Origin: Aporhodopirellula rubra | Lineage (GTDB): Bacteria; Planctomycetota; Planctomycetia; Pirellulales; Pirellulaceae | Assembly (NCBI RefSeq): GCF_014192335.1 | Contig: NZ_JACHXU010000006.1 | Coordinates: 310,001-374,000 of the forward strand | Length of the DNA stretch: 64,000 nt | Direction: 5' to 3' | Shown: piece after piece, positions 62,222 to 64,000 of the stretch | How the letters are laid out: the number at the start of each line of letters is the position of its first letter | Position numbering within the stretch: the stretch's first letter is position 1 | Notes under the pieces: generated by a model | Database searches by the model: none | What the model saw: only the letters and a program-made list of their open reading frames with translations | Told to the model about the DNA's origin: nothing | Translations under genes and position numbers: made by a program

Positions 62222-64000
62222 CCCATTTAGCTGTAGGACACCGAATCATGTGTAAACCAACACCGCAAAACGCAACTGCCGTTCCAATCCATCCACCGCC
62301 ACGGCAATCGCGATACGCTACCGCCCCATAAACCGCACATCACGCAAGCATGAGACCATCATATGAAACGCACCCACGGCAAGAAGATTCCCCATACCCA
62401 ACCTGCAACACCGAACAGCACTCCTCAACCAAAACTCGCTCGCGGCAAACGAAGCCAAAAACTCGCCTCGCTGGGCGGGAGAATTTTCTCTCATTTACCT
62501 GCCACGCCTACATAAAAAACAGTCGCACACACAACCTCCTGCGCATAACTTATGCACACACCCAAAAAGCCAGCGCGCATTCATAGCAAAAAACGCCTAG
62601 ACAACGAACACTGAACACAATGCCAAGACACAAACACCCCCTATCGCCATCACACAAGAAACCTTAAGTAACGGCCGCTCAACAAAGGGAGCAACCATCA
62701 ATACATGGCGCTGACGGCGAGACAAAAAAAGAACAGAACATTAATAGATGCTCTGATACGCCGAACGAAAAAAGATGCATCAAGCAAATTGAGAACAACG
62801 CTTTCTCATGCACAATCAGCCAACTCTGGCTGAAGACACCTGCAAGAAGAGGCCAGGCGTCACCTGCCAATTAAACCAGCCTCGAGAGTTGCTCCGAACA
62901 TGAAAGCAACAATCACCAATAGAGCAGCGACGGCCTGCTCAAAGAACAACAGATCTCATCAACACTCGGCCACACAACCACATGAGCAACCACAGCCACA
63001 GCAGGCAAAACGCCGTGAAAAACGCCCCCAAACGCCACTGCACTGGAAAGACTGCACCTGCACGCTTGATCAATCTTAGAACTCAAATGAGACAAAACAC
63101 AGACGCGTATGCCTCACGCAATCCAGGCGACACGGCCCTAAAAAAACCAAACCAACGCACCGCGAAACATCATCGCCGCAAACGCCACGAAACACGCAAC
63201 ACACACCTACTACCGAATATTCTTACACTAAGAACAAACACCGAACGGAGCAAGAAAAAAGCAGTGTACTAACAACGAAGCCGCAAACGACAAAACTCCT
63301 GTTTCGCTAAAACACCTATTACATCCGGCGTTACAAGCCAATCATTACGAACAACACCGACACTCATCAAATGACATCCGAATCGAAAGACCGCGATGAA
63401 AACATCACCAATTTACTTTCAATATTTCGGCGATCTATCAACGCTCATACTGAAACATCAGACAAACGCCAAACCCCCATTACAAAACGTGCAATGCGTT
63501 CCTTCCACAGTAAGGATCGGCTACGACCAACGAACACAAAAACACCACTTCAGTGAATGCTCTCCGATCGCTCATTAACATTTAAGCTACACAATCAATG
63601 ACGCAATCGAAGCAACGTAAACAACGATGAATCCCATCTCGTGAACCGACGCTTTCCTAACAGTCACATATTGCACCTATTCAAACAGACACCCCAAACA
63701 GGTTCACCGACGATCGACACATCGATAACGTTTTGATCTGACGAATCTCTACAAAGTCTTTTCCAACATGAAGCCGGGCGGTGACTGCAACGCAACAGAT
63801 TATAGATTGCATGACGAAAACGTCTTGTCCGATCTCGAAAGCCATCACTTGAATATGCGCACTTCTCGTGGAATTCAAATCGTCGCGCACTCCGCTTAGG
63901 GGGCTCACGGACCAAACGTTCACCTCAACGACGCCGGAAAACGCAGCATTTCGGCGACGAGAAAAGTCAATCGGCAACGTTAATTGAGCTGGCAGAGTGA
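62222..64000. other. Long gene-poor tail, A+C-rich on the plus strand
   Basis: About 1.8 kb without a convincing gene. Much of 62240-63660 is visibly rich in A and C and poor in T and G on the plus strand (runs such as AACACACACC), unlike the rest of the window. Short frames are low-complexity. From about 63660 the composition returns to normal; a plus-strand stretch at about 63742-63900 (LYKVFSNMKPGG...) faintly recalls a methyltransferase C-terminus but has stops upstream. Confidence 0.5.

Noticed and set aside
63742-63900. Methyltransferase-like segment (LYKVFSNMKPGG ... RGIQIVAHSA) on the plus strand
   Set aside because: Only a loose resemblance to a C-terminal MT fragment; stops lie upstream and no SAM-binding motif is present.
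63681-63977. 98-residue minus-strand frame near the window end
   Set aside because: No recognisable motif, no ribosome-binding site, and it overlaps other equally poor frames.

Overview
The window looks like a chromosome segment of a planctomycete, most probably a Rhodopirellula-like member of the Pirellulaceae. The grounds are: five DUF1559 prepilin-type loci (one decayed), an SHD1 domain joined to WD40 repeats, sulfatases, carboxypeptidase-regulatory-like lipoproteins beside DUF1559 genes, many genes without Shine-Dalgarno sites, and frequent GTG/TTG starts. This assignment is inference from gene families; there is no rRNA in the window.

Layout. 1-10.1 kb: the 3' part of a beta-helix repeat protein, small secreted proteins (DUF1080-like, SGNH hydrolase, lipoprotein), a UMP-CMP-kinase-like protein with an unusual N-terminal domain, a six-TM protein, glutamate decarboxylase, and a DUF1559 gene followed by a lipoprotein gene. 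10.2-12.8 kb: a response regulator-GGDEF gene cut off by an IS701-family element (copy 1, itself frameshifted). 13.1-20 kb: a DHH phosphoesterase, a TonB-dependent receptor, an SHD1-WD40 protein and a DUF2585 protein. 20-30 kb: seven minus-strand genes in close order (glgC, a membrane diguanylate cyclase, ribF, nrnA, a secreted FAD oxidoreductase, trhO, an APC permease-USP fusion). 30-41.5 kb: an HtrA protease, nnrD and larB, argG, a zinc-ribbon DUF1559 protein, dtd, a sulfatase, and the three-gene proton-translocating transhydrogenase operon. 41.6-52.8 kb: a VWA membrane protein and a large zinc-ribbon protein in tandem, a second DUF1559 cluster, an M60-type metallopeptidase and recG.

From 52.9 kb the character changes. 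A tRNA-Leu(CAG) is overlapped at its 3' half by the antisense end of a truncated tyrosine recombinase. It is followed by a RAYT-type transposase, a decayed DUF1559 gene, an intact sulfatase with a decayed sulfatase remnant behind it, a TMEM14-like protein, IS701 copy 2, and another DUF1559/lipoprotein pair. The last 1.8 kb is A+C-rich on the plus strand and has no recognisable gene. I read this as an accessory region attached at the tRNA.

The best mechanistic signals are in the two IS701 copies. They have clearly diverged, yet both keep an in-phase A_AAA_AAA slippery heptamer at the junction of two transposase frames (programmed -1 frameshifting), and both have a hairpin that buries the transposase ribosome-binding site. 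Also notable are the kinase fusion, which resembles eukaryotic UMP-CMP kinases, and a large zinc-ribbon gene whose only plausible start is a non-canonical ATC behind a good GGAG. I saw no CRISPR array, secondary-metabolite cluster or defence island.
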